Source: an uncultured Haloferula sp.
GTDB taxonomy: Bacteria; Verrucomicrobiota; Verrucomicrobiae; Verrucomicrobiales; Akkermansiaceae
Assembly (NCBI GenBank): GCA_946481625.1
Contig: CAMLOZ010000206.1
Span: 1 to 6,672 of the forward strand
Length of the DNA stretch: 6,672 nucleotides
Direction of reading: 5' to 3'
The notes below the pieces were generated by a model. That model did not search any database. It was given only the letters and a program-made list of their open reading frames with translations, and was not told the DNA's origin. A program made the position numbers and the translations under genes. Every line of letters begins with the position of its first letter. Positions within the stretch are counted from its first letter, which is position 1. This document shows positions 1 to 6,207 of the stretch, one piece after another.

Positions 1-510
1 ATCTTCTGCTCGATGGGCTACGGCGCGCAGTTCATCCACAAGTTCGACGTCGCGGGCAAGCACCTGAAGAGCTTCGGCGGAAAGGGCAACGGGGACGGCC
101 AAACGAGCTGCAGCCATGGAATGGCGCTGGACCTCCGCTTCGGCGAGCCGCGGCTGCTGGTGTGCGACCGTGAGAACCGCCGGCTGGTGCACTTCGACCT
201 CGAGGGCAATTGGATCGGCGTGCACGCGACGAACCTGCGGCGACCTTGCACGATCTCGATCCTGGGCGACGCCTGCGCCGTGGCGGAGCTGGAGGCGCGG
301 GTGACCATCCTCGACAAAAGCGGAGCGCCGGCGGCCTTTCTGGGCGACAACCCGGACAAGGGCCAATGGGCGAATTTCGGAGTGCCGCTGGAGCAGATGA
401 AGACGGGGATCTTCACCGCACCGCACGGTTTGTCCTTCGACAGGGACGGCAACCTCTACGTGCAGGATTGGAATGCTTCCGGGCGAGTGACAAAGCTGAA
501 GAAGCGCTGA
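1..510 (+). CDS. NHL-repeat / six-bladed beta-propeller protein, C-terminal part (5' end outside window)
   Basis: The reading frame is open from base 1 to the TGA at 508-510, so 169 residues of a larger protein are visible. The ATG at 13-15 is probably internal, because the frame continues upstream and blade-like sequence starts immediately. The segment reads as propeller blades: FDVAGKHLKSFGG, then a blade with HGMALD followed by LLVCDRENRRLVHFDLEG, then VTILDKSG, and finally APHGLSFDRDGNLYVQDW near the end. The recurring pattern of HG, hydrophobic D..G.LYV.D and .V.KF/L is typical of NHL repeats. Related proteins are annotated as NHL or peptidyl-alpha-hydroxyglycine alpha-amidating-lyase-like six-bladed propellers. 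An enzymatic role cannot be claimed from this fragment. Such proteins are usually exported, but the N-terminus is not visible here. The family call is fairly secure; substrate and function are unknown. Confidence 0.85.
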   Translation: MFCSMGYGAQFIHKFDVAGKHLKSFGGKGNGDGQTSCSHGMALDLRFGEPRLLVCDRENRRLVHFDLEGNWIGVHATNLRRPCTISILGDACAVAELEARVTILDKSGAPAAFLGDNPDKGQWANFGVPLEQMKTGIFTAPHGLSFDRDGNLYVQDWNASGRVTKLKKR

Positions 511-540
511 ACGGGAAGGACACAGCGGAAAGCCGATGCA

Positions 541-569
541 GGGCGGGCACGCGAGTGCCCGCCCTTTTT
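541..569 (+). terminator. Strong intrinsic terminator of the NHL gene
   Basis: A perfect 10-bp inverted repeat, GGGCGGGCAC (541-550) and GTGCCCGCCC (555-564), encloses the 4-base loop GCGA. A run of five T follows (565-569). A540 can also pair with T565. It lies 30 bp after the stop codon of the propeller gene and separates it from the 771 transcription unit. This is a textbook rho-independent terminator. Confidence 0.93.
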
Positions 570-630
570 CGGTTCGCCGGAGATGTCATTAAGTTTTCCT
601 GACAAATCATCCCACAAGATGAGGTGCAAT

Positions 631-660
631 TTGCGCTTGATAGTAAAAATGAGGTAGCCA
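631..660 (+). promoter_or_regulatory. Possible weak promoter for the 771-3647 unit
   Basis: TTGCGC (631-636) is followed after 18 bp by TAGCCA (655-660). The -35 matches TTGACA at three or four positions, and the -10 keeps only the TA start of TATAAT. It is listed because its -10 resembles TAGCCT before ppdK and TAACCT before the hydrolase gene, and because a promoter is needed between the terminator at 541-569 and the gene at 771. An isolated TATAAC at 678-683 is an alternative -10, but it lacks a -35. The call is weak. Confidence 0.25.
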
Positions 661-671
661 GGCGGAGGAGA

Positions 672-704
672 ATGACCTATAACACCAAGCCCATGATCAG
701 TTAG
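672..704 (+). other. 10-codon mini-ORF in the leader of the 771 gene
   Basis: The strong SD-like purine stretch GGAGGAG (664-670) sits directly before ATG 672-674, which starts a 10-residue ORF (MTYNTKPMIS) ending at TAG 702-704. It is in the same frame as the gene at 771, separated from it by that single in-frame stop and 22 further codons. Its SD is better than any seen before the real genes here. However, the gap between SD and ATG is only one base, and the peptide has no leader-peptide signature such as codon runs or a following attenuator. It may be chance. It is recorded as a candidate uORF only. Confidence 0.2.
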
Positions 705-770
705 AAGGCAATCCCGGCCTCCTTCCCGGAAAGGCGCGCGGGGCCGGTTTCCTCCCAACCTCCCAACGCG

Positions 771-1748
771 ATGAAGACGAGAAGATCACAAGCCCGGAGG
801 CTTGCCGGGGCCATGCTTCTGGCAAGTGCGGGAATGTTTGCCGCAACGGCACAGGAGGAAGCGGCGGCCGCCGAAGATGCGGACGTGGAGTCTCTCGGCA
901 AGGCGGCAGGGAAATTCGTGGAAGCATATAACAAGAGGGACGCTGCGGCGGTGGCGGCCTTGTTCCTTCCCAACGGGGAGTTCATCGGGCGGAACGGGGA
1001 AGCGGTGCGCGGCCGGGAAGAGATCGAAGCGCGCTACAAGGATATCTTCGAGGAGGAGGATGTGCCGCAGATTGGGCTGGAAGCCTCATCGGTGAGGATC
1101 GTCTCGCCGGGGATCGCGATCGAGGAAGGGGTGCTTCATTTCACCAGCAAGGACGGGACCGAGGCGGTGAAGTCGGTCACCTATTCGGCGACGCAGGTCA
1201 AGCAGCCGGACGGGAGCTGGCTCATCGCAAGCACGCGGGACCAAGCGGAGGTGACACCGCCTTGCGAACACCTGAAGGCGCTGGCCGGGCTGGCGGGCGA
1301 GTGGAGCTTCACCTCCGACGACCTGCGGATGGACCTGGCGATGGATCTGGACGCGAGCGGGAACTTCCTGCTGGGCGAAGCGGTGACGACGGACGGGGAC
1401 GGCGACGTGCAGACCACCAGCATCCGGATCGGGTGGAACCCGGCTTGTTCGTCGTTGTATTGGTGGACCTTCGACAGCGAAGGCGGGAATGCGGCGGGAC
1501 AGTGGACGCGGGCCGGCAACGAATGGTTGATCCGGACGAGCGGGATCACGGCGGACGCGGAGACCAACGCGGCGACGCAGCGGCTGTGCTTCGAGGGCGA
1601 CGACGCGATCGTCTGGAAGGCGACGGACCGGGTGATGGGGGGAGAAGCGCAACCGGATGTGGAACTGAAATTCGTGAGAAGGGCTCCGGATGCGGGAGGC
1701 GACCCGGTGGCCGGGAAGCCCGAGGAGAAGGAGCACGAAGGAGAATGA
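771..1748 (+). CDS. Exported SgcJ/EcaC-type NTF2-like protein with C-terminal DUF1579-like domain
   Basis: This is a 325-residue protein. Residues 1-28 form a Sec-type signal peptide: MKTRRSQARR, a hydrophobic LAGAMLLASAGMFA core and an ATA cleavage site before Q28. Residues about 39-157 match the SnoaL/DUF4440 (SgcJ/EcaC) fold of the NTF2-like superfamily, seen in ESLGKAAGKFVEAYNKRDAAAVAALF, PNGEFIGRNGEAVRGREEIEARY and a final PDGSWLIAS strand. Residues about 165-305 form a second beta-rich domain (LAGEWSF, RIGWNPACSSLYWWTFDSEGG, GNEWLIRTSG, DRVMGG) resembling DUF1579-like domains. Cys165 and Cys273 could form a disulfide after export. The tail is charged and disordered (GKPEEKEHEGE). The database label 'oxidoreductase' is historical, and no cofactor site or catalytic set is evident. 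ATG 771 is chosen because the signal peptide starts there; it has no SD. The TPR gene follows 21 bp later, probably in the same operon. Confidence 0.85.
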   Translation: MKTRRSQARRLAGAMLLASAGMFAATAQEEAAAAEDADVESLGKAAGKFVEAYNKRDAAAVAALFLPNGEFIGRNGEAVRGREEIEARYKDIFEEEDVPQIGLEASSVRIVSPGIAIEEGVLHFTSKDGTEAVKSVTYSATQVKQPDGSWLIASTRDQAEVTPPCEHLKALAGLAGEWSFTSDDLRMDLAMDLDASGNFLLGEAVTTDGDGDVQTTSIRIGWNPACSSLYWWTFDSEGGNAAGQWTRAGNEWLIRTSGITADAETNAATQRLCFEGDDAIVWKATDRVMGGEAQPDVELKFVRRAPDAGGDPVAGKPEEKEHEGE

Positions 1749-1769
1749 GAAACTGACATTTCCAAGCCC

Positions 1770-3647
1770 ATGAAAACGTTCTCTCCATTGATTGCAGGGT
1801 TGGTGATTTGTTCCTTGGTCACCGCCGATGCGGAAGCCCGCGGAGGAGGACAGGGCCGGGGTGGCGGAGGGGACGGTTCCCGCGGAGGCGGAGGTGGCGG
1901 CGGACGTCAGGTGCAGCGCAGCCCGATGACGGGGTCCAAGATGAACCGGCCGACCCAGGGGCAGCAGACACGACCGGCAACCCAACCCCGGACGAGGCCA
2001 GCCACGCGACCTGGCGGCGGAGGTGGAGGTGCCCAGAGACCGGGCGGTGGAGGAGACTCCCGCCCGGCACCGAGACCCGAGACCCGGCCTGGAGGTGGAG
2101 GTGCCCAGAAACCGGGTGGCGGTGGCGGCGCAGGGGCCGGAAGACCCGGCAATGTCCAGCCGATGCCAATGCCCGACCGGCCGAACACCAAGCCGGGTCA
2201 TGTGGGCTATCCCAAACCGGGCAACCGGCCGGGAGGGACCAACAATGTCATCCGGCCGGGCGGCGGAAACACCGTGATCAACAACCGGCCGATCAAGGTC
2301 AACCGCCCGAACTTCAACAACCGCCCGGCCACGCGGCCGAACTGGGGCAACAACTGGGGAAGCTGGGGCAACTGGAACAACCGCCCGGGACGGCCGGGTG
2401 GCAACGTGAACATCGGCAACAACGTCAACGTCAATATCAACAACAACTTCCGCAAGAACGTGAACTGGGGTTACCGCCCCAACTACTGGGGCAGCCGGCC
2501 CTGGTGGAACGCCAACAACTGCCATGGCTGGCACCACGGAAGCTGGAACTACGGGTGGAACCGGAGGTGGTACGGGCACTATCACTACTACCGCCCGCGG
2601 CCTTGGCCGGGCTATGTGATCGTGGACAACGACAACGACTTCGCCGAAGGGGTCGCATGGGGACTGGCCGCATGGGGATTGGGCAACCTGATCTACAACA
2701 CCGGCTACCAGACCTATCAGAACCCCTACCCTGCCCCGCCGGTCCAGAGCGGCGGGACGACGGTCATTAACTACAGCGAGCCGATCACGGTGACGGCGGG
2801 CAATATGCCGCCGGGCAACGAGGCCGCGGAGAAGATCGCCGAAGAGAAGTCGAGCGCCGCGCTGGAGGCGTCACGCGCGTCCTTCAAGAAGGGCGACTAC
2901 CTCGCGGCGCTGAAATCGGCGGACGAGGCGATCGCCGCGATGCCGGGCGACCCCGCGATCCACGAGTATCGCGCGCTGATCCTCTTCGCCCTCGGGAAAT
3001 ACGGGGAGGCGGCGGGAGTTTTGAATCCGGTGCTGGCCTCCGGGCCGGGATGGGATTGGACGACAATGACCGGTCTCTACGGTTCGCAGAGCGTTTACAC
3101 CGGCCAGCTCCGGCGCTTGGAAGACTACGGGAGGTCGAAGCCGGACGATGCCTCGCTGCGATTCCTGCTGGGTTACCACTATCTCGTCTGCGGGCATCTC
3201 GACCAGGCATACGAGCAATTCGATCAAGCGGTGAAGTTGCAGCCCGCGGACACGATCTCGGCACAACTGCGGGATCTGTGCAAATCCTCGGTCTCGCCCG
3301 ATACGGGGGACCAAAGCGAGGAGAGGCCGCCGGTGGAGGCGGCAACCCCGCCGCCCGTGCCTGCCGACAAGCTGCCTGGAACCTGGGTCAGCGACCGGGG
3401 CTATCAGGGCAAGGTGACTCTGAAGCTGGGTGAAGACGGGAAGTTCACGTGGACCTTCAACAAGGGCGGACAGAGCAACGATCTGACGGGAACCTTCAGC
3501 ATCGACCAGAAAGGCCTGCTGGTCCTCGCCTCGGAGGATTCGCAGATGGTCGGCGAGATCAGGCTGCCGGAGGATACCAAGCTGAACTTCGTGCTCGCGG
3601 GCGGGCCGCAAGGCGACCCGGGATTGACCTTCCAAAAGACCCCTTGA
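1770..3647 (+). CDS. Exported Gly/Arg/Asn-rich TPR protein with small C-terminal beta domain
   Basis: This is a 625-residue protein. Residues 1-24 are a signal peptide (hydrophobic LIAGLVICSLVT, likely cut after AEA or nearby). Residues 25-210 are low-complexity Gly/Arg/Pro sequence turning into Asn/Pro/Arg (NNRP repeats). Residues 211-230 alternate Val/Ile with Asn. Residues 231-283 are rich in Trp, His, Tyr and Asn. A hydrophobic Gly/Ala/Trp segment spans about 291-310 (FAEGVAWGLAAWGLGNLIYN). A short linker follows with NPYPAPP and INYSEPI. TPR-like helices lie at about 364-433 (FKKGDYLAALKSADEAIAAMPGDP) and 460-493 (GHLDQAYEQFDQAVKLQPAD). Residues about 533-625 form a small beta domain opening with LPGTWVS and ending PGLTFQKTP. 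No enzymatic motif is seen. The architecture suggests an envelope-attached scaffold, which is inference. Gene 771 lies 21 bp upstream and is probably co-transcribed. There is no SD close to the ATG. Confidence 0.85.
   Translation: MKTFSPLIAGLVICSLVTADAEARGGGQGRGGGGDGSRGGGGGGGRQVQRSPMTGSKMNRPTQGQQTRPATQPRTRPATRPGGGGGGAQRPGGGGDSRPAPRPETRPGGGGAQKPGGGGGAGAGRPGNVQPMPMPDRPNTKPGHVGYPKPGNRPGGTNNVIRPGGGNTVINNRPIKVNRPNFNNRPATRPNWGNNWGSWGNWNNRPGRPGGNVNIGNNVNVNINNNFRKNVNWGYRPNYWGSRPWWNANNCHGWHHGSWNYGWNRRWYGHYHYYRPRPWPGYVIVDNDNDFAEGVAWGLAAWGLGNLIYNTGYQTYQNPYPAPPVQSGGTTVINYSEPITVTAGNMPPGNEAAEKIAEEKSSAALEASRASFKKGDYLAALKSADEAIAAMPGDPAIHEYRALILFALGKYGEAAGVLNPVLASGPGWDWTTMTGLYGSQSVYTGQLRRLEDYGRSKPDDASLRFLLGYHYLVCGHLDQAYEQFDQAVKLQPADTISAQLRDLCKSSVSPDTGDQSEERPPVEAATPPPVPADKLPGTWVSDRGYQGKVTLKLGEDGKFTWTFNKGGQSNDLTGTFSIDQKGLLVLASEDSQMVGEIRLPEDTKLNFVLAGGPQGDPGLTFQKTP
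2010..2128 (+). repeat. In-frame internal duplication inside the Gly-rich region
   Basis: The 19-base sequence at 2019-2037 (GGAGGTGGAGGTGCCCAGA) recurs exactly at 2091-2109, an offset of 72 bp or 24 codons. The similarity continues on both sides as a CCTGGNGG-type lead-in and an ACCGGG(C/T)GG-type tail. At the protein level the units read RPGGGGGGAQRPGGGG and RPGGGGAQKPGGGGG. This is a repeat inside a coding sequence, likely made by slippage or unequal recombination, not an independent element. Confidence 0.8.
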
Positions 3648-3663
3648 GCGGTCCGTACAAGGC

Positions 3664-3691
3664 GCGCGGGTCCCGGAGACGGGGCCCGCGC
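3664..3691. terminator. GC-rich hairpin between convergent genes
   Basis: GCGCGGGTCCC (3664-3674) pairs with GGGGCCCGCGC (3681-3691) over 11 bp with one G-T wobble and a 6-base loop. It lies 16 bp after the TPR gene stop and 24 bp from the stop of the opposing SYLF gene, so it could end transcription from both sides. There is no proper T-run after it on either strand, so it may be a pause or stability hairpin instead. A smaller GAGC-N8-GCTC inverted repeat (3702-3717) overlaps the SYLF stop codon. Confidence 0.5.
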
Positions 3692-3715
3692 TTCCACCGC
3701 GGAGCAAAAAGAAGC

Positions 3716-4306
3716 TCAGGGGCCGGGGTTGATGCGGGTGATCTTCGAGCCTTTCAGGCTGATGCCTCCCATCAATCCCCTCTGATCGAAGACGAACGCA
3801 TAAGCATTCCGGTCGATGGTCTTGGTGGTAAGCTCGGCGGACAGTCCCCGGTCCACCACGACCAGATCGGGGCTGCTGCCAACCGACCAGCCGGCCGCCT
3901 GGTTGAGCTTCGAGACTTCCTTGGGATTCATGAGGAAGAGTGCATAGCCGAATTTCTGAGCTCCGGCTTGCAGGCCCCACGAGGCACCTGCGGTCTGGTA
4001 ATAGCCGCGCACGGAGCCATCTCCACCGAGAAGGGCACCGTTTCCACCCTCGGCACCGAAGACGAAGCCGCCCTTCATGATATGCGGGAAGACCAGAACG
4101 CCCGAAGCGGAGCGACCGATCCTGCGGGCGGCGGCATTCTTCGCGTAGAGGTCGCTCAGGGCTGCCCGGGAATCCGCCGCGATGCGACGGCCGCTCGCGT
4201 TCGCGGCATTCGCTTGCGTGACCGGTTCATGGGCGCATTGGCTCAGCAGCGCGCCGGACAATGCGAGCAGCGAGATTCGACAGATGAGTTGTAGCGGTGT
4301 TTTCAT
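3716..4306 (-). CDS. Exported YSC84-related / SYLF-domain lipid-binding protein
   Basis: This is a 196-residue protein. The frame is open further upstream (to an ATG at 4504), but the start at 4304-4306 is preferred. GGAAGG lies 5 bases before it (complement of 4312-4317), and a signal peptide follows at once: MKTPLQLICR, hydrophobic ISLLALSGALL, then SQC with Cys24. Cys24 may be a lipobox cysteine, although Gln at -1 is not the usual residue. From about residue 40 the SYLF (YSC84/DUF500) domain runs almost to the end, with GVLVFPHIMKGGFVFGAEGG, GALLGG, YYQTAGASWGLQAGAQKFGYALFLM, PDLVVVDRGLS and the closing YAFVFDQRGLMGGISLKGSKITRI. The family binds phosphoinositides in eukaryotes; the role of its many bacterial lipoprotein members is poorly defined. 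The gene converges on the TPR gene and diverges from the hydrolase gene. Confidence 0.93.
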   Translation of the reverse strand: MKTPLQLICRISLLALSGALLSQCAHEPVTQANAANASGRRIAADSRAALSDLYAKNAAARRIGRSASGVLVFPHIMKGGFVFGAEGGNGALLGGDGSVRGYYQTAGASWGLQAGAQKFGYALFLMNPKEVSKLNQAAGWSVGSSPDLVVVDRGLSAELTTKTIDRNAYAFVFDQRGLMGGISLKGSKITRINPGP

Positions 4307-4311
4307 GGTAA

Positions 4312-4317
4312 CCTTCC
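4312..4317 (-). promoter_or_regulatory. Shine-Dalgarno site deciding the SYLF gene start
   Basis: Read on the minus strand this is GGAAGG, followed by TTACC (5 bases) and ATG at 4306. It is the only well-placed SD before a gene in this window. It supports the 196-residue product over the 262-residue extension that would begin at 4504. Confidence 0.75.
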
Positions 4318-4346
4318 ACGCTAGCAGGCGATGTTGGAAAACGCAA
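4318..4346 (-). promoter_or_regulatory. Possible promoter of the SYLF gene
   Basis: On the minus strand, TTGCGT (complement of 4341-4346) and TAGCGT (complement of 4318-4323) are 17 bp apart. The -10 is preceded by GC, as before the hydrolase and ppdK genes. The predicted transcript start would fall next to the SD and about 5 bases before the ATG, giving almost no leader. This is a reason for doubt. A more upstream promoter is possible. Confidence 0.25.
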
Positions 4347-4424
4347 GGTGTCGAAATCGAAGCGGCGGAGGCGGAGCGGCACAGGAAAAGGTGACAACAA
4401 AATCCACGATTTACTTCTCCCCCA

Positions 4425-4453
4425 TCGTCATTTTTCAACTTCAATGCTAACCT
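4425..4453 (+). promoter_or_regulatory. Probable promoter of the alpha/beta hydrolase gene
   Basis: TCGTCA (4425-4430, four of six matches to TTGACA) is followed after 17 bp by TAACCT (4448-4453), which keeps the TA and final T of TATAAT. The expected transcript start near 4460 gives a leader of about 35 bases. The spacer is AT-richer than the surroundings. The string GCTAACCTC is matched by GCTAGCCTC in the ppdK promoter. Confidence 0.45.
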
Positions 4454-4494
4454 CTTCCCCGCATGTGGCGGTACATCGAACCGTCCCCCCAGCC

Positions 4495-6117
4495 ATGAAT
4501 GCATCGCGCGCCCTCTGCTCCATCGCGATCCTGCTTTTCGCGGCGTGCGCCGCGCCGGTGTCCTACGAGGTGATCAAGGGCCCGCTACCACAGGGGCGAT
4601 TCGTGGAATCGCCGCTGTCGGATGCGATGAGGGAGCTGGAGGCGGGCAAGGCGGCGAAGGATCCGGTGGTGGCAAGCGGGCATTTCATCGAGAGCGCGAG
4701 GCTGACCGGAACCAATGCACTGGCTGGCGAGCCGGGCGGGGTGGCGCTCTACAACCACGCCGTGGCGCGGCTGGTGGAAACGCTGGAATCGGCGGACTCG
4801 CTGCCATGGGGGAGGACGATGACCGCGGGCAGCGGTGCCGGTGCCGTCATGCTGCGGGGCAAGCTCGAGCCGGGAGCGCCCGAGGTGGCGCGGAGGTATA
4901 TCACCGCGGATAGTCTCAACTTCAAAGGCAAGTATGCGCAGCGCGCCACGCGGCCGGGCGTGGGTGCGCCACTGGTGGCGATCTGGCCGGAGGACCATAA
5001 ATTCCGGCTGACCTATGATTCGCCGCGCTTGCACGCACCCCTGACGGCGATCCTGCGGTTCGAAGGAAACCGGTCGGCGACGCTCGAGCTGCACGACCCC
5101 TTCGAGGAAGAGCGGATCTCCATCGCGGGCCGGAACCCGGCGCTGGCGGCGGATTTCAGCGCACCGGTATCGATGTCCATCGCAGTGGCCCGGCCGGACA
5201 AACTGGGATTGATCCGGTTGCTGAATCCGCAGAAGTATTCGGATACGGCCCGCTTGGTGAGGCTGCAGAAGTACGATAAGGATCGTATCCCGGTGCTCTT
5301 CGTCCACGGCTTGCAGGACACACCGGTGACGTGGATGCCGATGTACCTCAGCCTGGTGAACGATCCGGAGATCCGGGATCGCTTCCAGTTCTGGGTCTTC
5401 AGCTATCCGAGCGGATACCCGTATCCCTACTCCGCTTCCCTGCTCAGGAAGGAGCTCGACGGGGTGAAGCGGGTGTTCCCGGACCACAAGGATATCGTGA
5501 TCGTCGGGCACAGCATGGGAAGCCTGGTCAGCCGGTTGATGGTGACGGATGCCGGGGACAAGATCTGGCTGCGCACCTTCGGGCAGCCGCCGGAAAAGAC
5601 GAAGATCCAGGGTGCGAGCAGACAACTGCTGCTGGATGCGCTGGTATTCCACCACCGGAAGGAGATCCGCCGGGCGATTTTCATCTCGGCCCCGCACCGC
5701 GGCTCGGGGCTGGCATCGAACTGGATCGGGCGACTGGGATCGCGGCTTGTGAGGGTGCCCGGTTTCATGGCGGACGCGCGCGACGCGATATCCTCGATCA
5801 TGGTTGCCGACCGGGCCTCGATGGTCTTGGAGCGGGCGCCGAACAGCATCGACACCCTGTCTCCGGACAACCGCTTCGTGAAGCAGGTCAGCAACATGCC
5901 GATCGCACCGGGGGTGATCTACCATTCGATCGTCGGCGACCGGGGCAGAGGCGACACGCCAGACTCGAGCGACGGGGTGGTGCCCTACTGGAGCTCGCAT
6001 CTCGAGGGTGCGGCATCCGAGAAGATCGTGCCTTCTCATCACAGCGCGCACCAGAACCCCGAAGCGATCGAGGAGGTGAGGCGGATCCTGAATCTGCATT
6101 TGAAAGCCCGGCGGTAG
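4495..6117 (+). CDS. Lipoprotein alpha/beta hydrolase (esterase/lipase-like)
   Basis: This is a 540-residue protein. ATG 4495 is chosen over the in-frame ATG at 4348, because it starts a lipoprotein signal: MNASRALCSIAILLFAAC, with lipobox Cys18. Residues about 19-255 form an N-terminal region of unrecognised family. An alpha/beta hydrolase domain follows: the strand IPVLFVHGLQD (HG at 271-272, the oxyanion-hole region), then the nucleophile elbow GHSMG with Ser340, a strand IFISAPHRGSG from about 395, SDGVVPYW with candidate acid Asp493, and SHHSAH with candidate catalytic His515 or His516. The DGVVP and SHH arrangement is typical of PGAP1/DUF676-like esterases and lipases. An insert at about 353-394 between Ser340 and the IFISAPHRGS strand may form a lid. 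All triad candidates are present, so it is probably active; the substrate is unknown. There is no SD, and the gene is divergent from the SYLF gene. Confidence 0.9.
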   Translation: MNASRALCSIAILLFAACAAPVSYEVIKGPLPQGRFVESPLSDAMRELEAGKAAKDPVVASGHFIESARLTGTNALAGEPGGVALYNHAVARLVETLESADSLPWGRTMTAGSGAGAVMLRGKLEPGAPEVARRYITADSLNFKGKYAQRATRPGVGAPLVAIWPEDHKFRLTYDSPRLHAPLTAILRFEGNRSATLELHDPFEEERISIAGRNPALAADFSAPVSMSIAVARPDKLGLIRLLNPQKYSDTARLVRLQKYDKDRIPVLFVHGLQDTPVTWMPMYLSLVNDPEIRDRFQFWVFSYPSGYPYPYSASLLRKELDGVKRVFPDHKDIVIVGHSMGSLVSRLMVTDAGDKIWLRTFGQPPEKTKIQGASRQLLLDALVFHHRKEIRRAIFISAPHRGSGLASNWIGRLGSRLVRVPGFMADARDAISSIMVADRASMVLERAPNSIDTLSPDNRFVKQVSNMPIAPGVIYHSIVGDRGRGDTPDSSDGVVPYWSSHLEGAASEKIVPSHHSAHQNPEAIEEVRRILNLHLKARR

Positions 6118-6122
6118 CCGGG
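6107..6122 (+). other. Small hairpin overlapping the hydrolase stop codon
   Basis: CCCGGC (6107-6112) and GCCGGG (6117-6122) are perfect inverted repeats around the loop GGTA. The stop codon TAG (6115-6117) lies partly in the loop. No T-run follows. It may affect termination or mRNA decay, or be chance in GC-rich DNA. Confidence 0.3.
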
Positions 6123-6170
6123 ATTCCCCGTCCGCGGCGGGAAGTGCGGCGGGCCAGCCGACCGAGTGAC

Positions 6171-6189
6171 AAGGCGCGGGCCGCGTTTT
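6171..6189 (+). terminator. Candidate terminator downstream of the hydrolase gene
   Basis: AAGGCGCG (6171-6178) can pair with CGCGTTTT (6182-6189) around the loop GGC. This gives an 8-bp stem with two G-T wobbles, the T-run forming the distal arm. The core of four GC pairs is short, so it is moderate at best. Its position, 54 bp after the hydrolase stop and just before the ppdK promoter, suits a terminator. Confidence 0.4.
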
Positions 6190-6207
6190 ACTGACGGAAC
6201 TGGTTCA

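Noticed and set aside
672..770. Stop-codon readthrough joining the mini-ORF to the 771 gene
   Set aside because: A signal peptide begins exactly at ATG 771, and no recoding signal is seen around TAG 702-704.
1980..2400. CRISPR-like or tandem-repeat array
   Set aside because: The repeats are codon-level Gly/Arg/Pro and NNRP repeats in a coding frame, without constant-length spacers.
1086..2585. Long minus-strand ORF (499 residues) opposite the NTF2-like and TPR genes
   Set aside because: It is rich in Arg, Pro and Val without domain pattern, and it spans two well-supported plus-strand genes. High GC removes stops from the antisense frame.
2871..3980. Minus-strand ORF (369 residues) across the TPR gene end and the SYLF gene
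   Set aside because: It overlaps the TPR domain and the SYLF gene in another frame and shows no recognisable domain or start context.
4348..4494. N-terminal extension of the hydrolase (49 extra residues)
   Set aside because: The extension is Arg/Lys-rich, contains the predicted promoter and would bury the lipoprotein signal peptide that begins at 4495.
4307..4504. N-terminal extension of the SYLF protein (66 extra residues)
   Set aside because: An SD and a signal peptide fix the start at 4306; the extension reads through the divergent promoter region.
4585..6099. Long minus-strand ORF (504 residues) opposite the hydrolase gene
   Set aside because: The composition is dominated by Arg, His and Pro with no motif, while the plus strand carries a hydrolase with a catalytic triad.
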